Source: Chloranthus sessilifolius (lineage: Eukaryota; Streptophyta; Magnoliopsida; Chloranthales; Chloranthaceae). Taken from it: 64,000 nt of DNA. The position numbers and the translations under genes are program-made. Of the stretch, positions 59,594 through 64,000 are shown in pieces. The number at the start of each line of letters is the position of its first letter. The stretch's first letter is position 1. The stretch is from positions 75,410,671-75,474,670 of the forward strand of contig CM037598.1 in NCBI GenBank assembly GCA_021018995.1. The letters run 5' to 3'. Below the pieces are notes generated by a model, which ran no database searches, was not told the origin of the DNA, and saw only the letters and a list, made by a program, of their open reading frames with translations.

Positions 59594-59962
59594 ATCGACC
59601 GATCAAAACCTAAATCGATCGATTGATTTGACAGAACAAAGACACAGGTTTTGTCTATGAAAATCGATCGATCGATTTTGAAACCGATCGATCGAAATGC
59701 ACACTGATCTATCAAATTCATAAAACAGAGAGCAAAATGTGAACTAACAAAAACATGGAAAACCAATTGATCGAAATGAAAATTGATCGATCGATTTTGG
59801 AAATCGATCGTTCAAAATTGAAACCGATCGATCGATATTGTCAGGCGGTAAGGTTAATATGAAAACCGATCGATCGATTTTGAAAATCGATCAATTGAAA
59901 TTATCGACCGGCGTAGTTCAAAGGGAAACCGAACGATCGATTTTGAAAATCGATCGATCAAT
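59594..59962. repeat. Internal palindrome array, GATCGATCGAT type
   Basis: About sixteen GATCGATCGAT-like words between the end of pol and the extra ORF. The palindrome type equals that of this element's LTR array. TTTATAATGG follows at 59,971. Confidence 0.88.
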
Positions 59963-60232
59963 TTGGACAATTTATAATGGAATCGAGTTTTTCTTATTCG
60001 AAAATTTCAGAAAATTTTGGAGGTTTTCTTTGGGGTTTTCTTTTGCTTGTTCTTGTAGATCATCCGTTTGAATTTTCAACAATCTTTAAAGCTTTGATTC
60101 TTCATGGGATTGAATCCAAATCTCTAAAAAAAAAAAAGGTAAACTTTAACTTCTATTGAAGTTGTTTGATTATTTCAAGTTCAAGCCTAGTTTTTTCCAG
60201 TCCTAGTTTTTAGTTTATTTTCTAGAAACCCA

Positions 60233-61486
60233 ATGGCTCCTAAAATGAGGTAGTCGTCTAAACCTTCGGTGTCGAAGGAACCCACTACACGGTGGGGTTC
60301 TTCGCAACCACCACCACCACAACCACGAGAACGACCTAATGCGTGGTGGGCGGCTAAGGGTTTTGAGACGGAATATATAATTGATCAAGCACTTTTTTGA
60401 GAGCGGGGTGTACAGGGTATAACGACTTGGGCTTTGCAATACCTTGTCAAGGCCAGATTAGAGAGCCTACTCAAACATTTAATGACTATTACTACCCCCG
60501 TTTGGTAAGGCTATTTTACCAAAATATGTACATCGGTGATAAACCAAACATCGTTTGTACTAAAATCGAAGGTATAGTGTATGAGTTTAATCATGACCAT
60601 GCGGCCGACGCACTCGAGTGCTATGTCGACTATGGTACTAGGATCGATTTACTGGAACCAAACCGTAAGCCAGTTGATTTTCACATTGTCATCGAGAAAA
60701 TGACCTAGGGAAGACAGGGGTCAGGTCAGTCAATTAAGAGAGTAGATTTGCCCAATCATCTTTGGATGTTGGACACCATCTTTAAGTGCAACCTTTACTC
60801 TATGAGACACAAGACCGAGCGGGTCGGGGTTTTACAGCAAGCGCTATTTTTAGCATTTTTGGGCCAGTGGTTTAGTGCCCCAGAGGTTGTTTTTGAGGGC
60901 ATCAAGTATTCCAGAGGAAAAATGCTGGAGGGGGAAGCGAAACCTGTAGATGAGATTCCGTATGCTCGCCTTATCTCTAGTATGATTGAAAATTATCCGG
61001 GAGATGACGAGTATACGATTTCGGATGATGAGCCCAAATTGAAAGATAATGTGAAGTTATACTCTATCAAGGACTGGAATAAAACTTTTAATCAGTTAAA
61101 GAAGAGCCTATGGGCGGAAGAACAAGTACCACCTGCACCTGATGCTCCTCAAGATCAAGAGCAACCTGAACATGCTACACCAGACCAGCCAATAGCTACA
61201 GCTCCACCTCAGCGGCGTGCTCCGACTCGTGTGCCCCCACCACCTCAGCGTGCATCTATAGCTACGATTGATGATATTCTAGCCCACGTGGCTAAGAACA
61301 ATCGTCAGTTGAGCAGGCGTCTGGATTACCAAGAGGCGTTGATGACTGAGACGATGCAACTCATGTACCCTTAAGACTATCTGCAGCGCATGACGGCGGC
61401 ACGAGCCTATATCCCTGAGGCTTCTAGTTCCAGAGCGGGAGGACTTGACGATGAGGATGAGCAGTCGGGTGATGCGGAGGATTGAG
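60233..61486 (+). pseudogene. Extra ORF region of the old chromovirus (decayed)
   Basis: It is homologous along its length to the 358-codon ORF at 39,573-40,649: NAWWAAKGFETEYIID, YYPRLVRLFYQNMY, the segment HLWMLDTIFKCNLYSMRHKTE, then YARLISSMIENYPGDDEYT, a Pro/Gln-rich hinge, and an acidic C-terminal end near 61,486. It is in the same place and orientation relative to pol and array. Broken at a few places. The shared ORF implies it was present before the two subfamilies split. Confidence 0.75.
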
Positions 61487-61864
61487 CAGCGACTGTAGGG
61501 ATATTTTTTTTTATTATACAAATGATGTTTTTGTTGAAATTGTATGTAATTAATTCAGGGAAAGCATGAGTAAGCCTTAAAACTATTGTGGCAAGGCTGC
61601 CACCTGTGAATGTGTACATTTTGGATGTTGATAATGTTATTTTTTTTGCATATGAATGGGAATGGTTATTTTAGATTGTATGCAATTATGGATGGGTTTT
61701 TCATGCCAGGAGTGGACATGTCTTGAATGTGTGCGACTCGATGTGTGTAGAAATTGTCTTCACTATATGTGATTAGATTCGACTGTGTAATCTTTTAAGT
61801 CGCGTCTTGTCATCGGATACTTTAGGTTCATTTTCAAGGACAAAAATTTCAAAAGAGAGGAGAA
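61487..61864 (+). other. Non-coding 3' internal segment and polypurine tract
   Basis: T-rich sequence without a gene, ending in AAGGACAAAAATTTC and AAAAGAGAGGAGAA right before the LTR start TGTGACATCCC at 61,865. Confidence 0.75.
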
Positions 61865-62407
61865 TGTGACATCCCAAAAAAATTTCATTTTCTGAACAGT
61901 CCACCTCCGTGTGCGTGTCCGACAGGTCACGCAACTGAGTATAAATTCTAAGAGTGAGTTAGAATAAATCTCGAGTGAAAAAGAAAGACTTAGTAATTGT
62001 ATGAACCGTTGGATGATGTACTGTACACAGACGTGCAGTGTACCGACGTACCACCTAAAACAAAGCTTTTAAGTATAAATGCCAACTTTGAAGGAAGAAT
62101 TCATTTCCTTTGTTTGTTGGTTTGAGAATTGGTTGAGAAGAGAGAAAAGGAAAGAGTGCTTTGTTTGTTTGAGAATTTGTTAAGAAGAGAAAGAGAGCTC
62201 TAAATCTAGTGTGGTGTGTGCAAGATTGAAGCTCTGTGTGAAGTCCATGGTTTCGGATCAACGTGTTTCCCAAATTTTTGACTTTGAAACCCTTTCTTGG
62301 GCGTGAGCATGTGGATCGAGGAATCGATCACTTAAAGGTGAGAAAAATTATGTTAAGTTGTGATTTATGTTATGTTAGTCTTTAGTTAGGATATGAGTGA
62401 AAGATTA
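61865..62407 (+). repeat. 3' LTR of the old chromovirus, truncated
   Basis: It matches 52,138-52,685 of the 5' LTR (for example GTTAGGATATGAGTGAAAGATTA) and then stops at the junction with an inverted pol fragment, before its palindrome array. Confidence 0.8.
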
Positions 62408-64000
62408 TATCTGACTATCTTTCCCAAGTAGCCTCTTCTGGCGAATGGTTGTGATATCTCACAAGTACCAACGATATCCTTTTGGTACGCAACACCTGTT
62501 CTTTCCGATCGAGAATTTGAATCGACTCTTCTCTGACGGTCATATGTTCCTGAATCTCTATCGGTTGATAATGTAGAACGTGTATTGGGTCTTTCACGTA
62601 TTTCTTTAGCATCGATATGAGAAACACGTTGTGCATGCTCGACAGTTGCAGTGGTAGAACAATTCGATACGCAACTTTACCAACTCGACCTAAAATTTCA
62701 AACAGTCATACGTAACGTGAACTCAACTTTTCACGTTTTTCGAAGTTCATTACACCTTTGGTAGGTGGAATTTTTATGAATACGCTGTCTCCGTCATGAA
62801 ACTCAACTCTCGTTCTTCTCATATCGGTGTAACTATTCTGTCAGCTCTGTGCTACTTTCAACCTCTCACGGATTACACGTATTGCTTCGGTGGTACTCTC
62901 AATGATTTTTGGGCCCAAAATAAAATTTTCTCCAATTTCTTCCCAATTGAGCGGAGGTCTATATCTTCACTCCTATAGTGCTTCGTAAGGAGCCATGCCA
63001 ATACTCGTCTGATAGCTATTGTTATATGCGAACTCGATTAGGGGTAGGTGTTGATCCCATGATCCCTAAAAATCAAGTATATGATCTCGGAGCATGTCCT
63101 CGATGATTTGGCTTACTCTCTCTGTTTGCCCATCCGTTTGTGGTTGAAATGTTGAGCTGAAATTTAAACCTCGAATCCATTCCTTCTTAGAATCGCTACC
63201 AGAACTGCGAGGTGTACAACGGGTCTCGATCTGAAACAATGGTCGTTGGGATACCATGTAATCGAACGATCTCCTTGATATACATCTCTGCGAGCCTACT
63301 CGCTATAAACTTGGTGTTATATAACAAGAAATGTGCTAACTTGGTGAGTCGATCGACGGCTACCCAAATGGCATTATGCCCCTTCACCGTTCTTGGTAAT
63401 CCAAGGATAAAATCCATGATATTGCCTCCCATTTTTACTCGGGTATCGACAAGGTTGTAACAAATTAGAAGGATTTCTATGATCTACTTTTACCTATTGG
63501 TATACCAAGCACTTGGCTACGTACTCGGCGACATCTTTCTTCAAACCTCTCCACCAGAAGTTCTTCTTTAAATCTTGGTACATCTTGGTACCACCTAGAT
63601 GAATTGCATACCTCAACTTATGGGTTCTTCTAGAATAGTATGCCAGAAATCGATATCAGTCGGTATACATAAACATCCTCTGCATCTTTCATCTAAAGCT
63701 CATGTATGTCATCGAAGATAGTCAGTCTGATAGTGATATTTGCTAGCAAAGCTCATGAATCTTTTATCTCGATCTTTGTGTCGTATAAGGCTAGGCCTTC
63801 CAATAACTTCCATCTCTTAATTCCCATAATGAGGTTTTATAATTGAGCCGATGTTTTTCGACTCAAGACATTTGCTTTCACGTTTGCTTTATCGGGGTGA
63901 TAATGTATAGAATAATCATAATCTTTGAGAAACTCCATCCATCTTTTTTGCCTCATATTCAAGTCCTTCTGAGTAAATAGATACTTGAGGCTTTTATGAT
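62408..64000 (-). pseudogene. Chromovirus pol fragment, inverted, runs off the window
   Basis: On the - strand from the right edge: end of RNase H (near 63,850-64,000), zinc-binding part of integrase, core ([54 protein letters not shown]), GPY/F-like part, and chromodomain-like end with EEATWER at about 62,415. Nearly the same family as the 52-62 kb element. Broken, with its own LTR not visible. Confidence 0.8.

Larger units (their letters stand above)
52138..62407 (+). mobile_element. Chromovirus (Tekay/Del-like), old, GATCGATCGAT subfamily
   Basis: 5' LTR 52,138-54,509, primer site at 54,511, gag, PR, RT, RNase H, integrase-chromodomain, palindrome array, extra ORF, polypurine tract at about 61,850-61,864, and a 3' LTR from 61,865 that is cut at 62,407. 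The pol is full-length in outline but has some fifteen to twenty breaks and is clearly older than the element at 34,114-49,573. The order of parts is identical to that element, including the array and extra ORF after pol. Confidence 0.85.

Noticed and set aside
1-64000. tRNA or rRNA genes
   Set aside because: I saw no cloverleaf-like tRNA or rRNA sequence; the only tRNA-related sites are primer-binding sites.

Overview
The window looks like transposon-packed plant nuclear DNA, most probably from a eudicot: AT-rich, full of Ty3/gypsy LTR retroelements of plant-only lineages, and with no intact host gene. The only host-gene sequence I recognise is a captured fragment of a CLASSY-type SNF2 gene (about 30.28-30.77 kb). 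The species cannot be told from the sequence.

Layout. (1) 1-16.5 kb: the 3' part of a degraded Tat-lineage element on the + strand: acidic PR-RT linker, RT, RNase H, a second (archaeal-type) RNase H and integrase up to about 5.02 kb. A very long 3' internal region follows, carrying an antisense, intron-bearing plant-mobile-domain (PMD) gene (about 10.4 to 6.7 kb) and two shortened antisense units. A polypurine tract leads into an LTR at about 15,438 that holds an array of 16 stem-loops. (2) 16.5-20.3 kb: a truncated LTR remnant and a non-coding LARD-like remnant. (3) 20.3-32.9 kb: a second Tat copy in inverted orientation, split by solo LTRs at 20,792-26,594 (itself holding a solo LTR at 20,896-24,192) and 27,126-29,577. 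This copy holds the CLASSY fragment. (4) 32.9-52.1 kb: a non-coding LARD-like unit split by a young, nearly whole chromovirus (Tekay/Del-like) at 34,114-49,573 on the - strand, whose 3' LTR holds another solo LTR. (5) 52,138-62,407: an older, heavily decayed chromovirus of the same group on the + strand, followed by (6) a - strand chromovirus pol fragment running off the window end.

The most striking structure is a family of palindrome arrays. Each LTR subfamily carries a block of 10-20 perfect or near-perfect 10-16 bp palindromes spaced 19-22 bp, about two helical turns. The palindrome differs by subfamily (TCGATTAATCGA, TCGACTAGTCGA, GATCGATCGAT, ATCGTTCGAACGAT, CTCGCTCGAGCGAG, TCAATCGATTGA) but is uniform within an element. 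In both chromoviruses with an internal region, the same palindrome recurs in a second block after pol, beside a TATA-like box and just upstream of an extra sense ORF with a putative plant transposon protein-like domain. This looks like an element-encoded regulator plus cognate operator system, or an RNA-level structure. That is inference.

Other unusual points are the covarying stem-loops in the Tat LTR, a frame-conserved acidic micro-ORF ending EPPPEDFF or similar inside LTRs, and a retroelement carrying part of an RNA-directed DNA methylation gene. Insertion order can be read from 5-bp target duplications.
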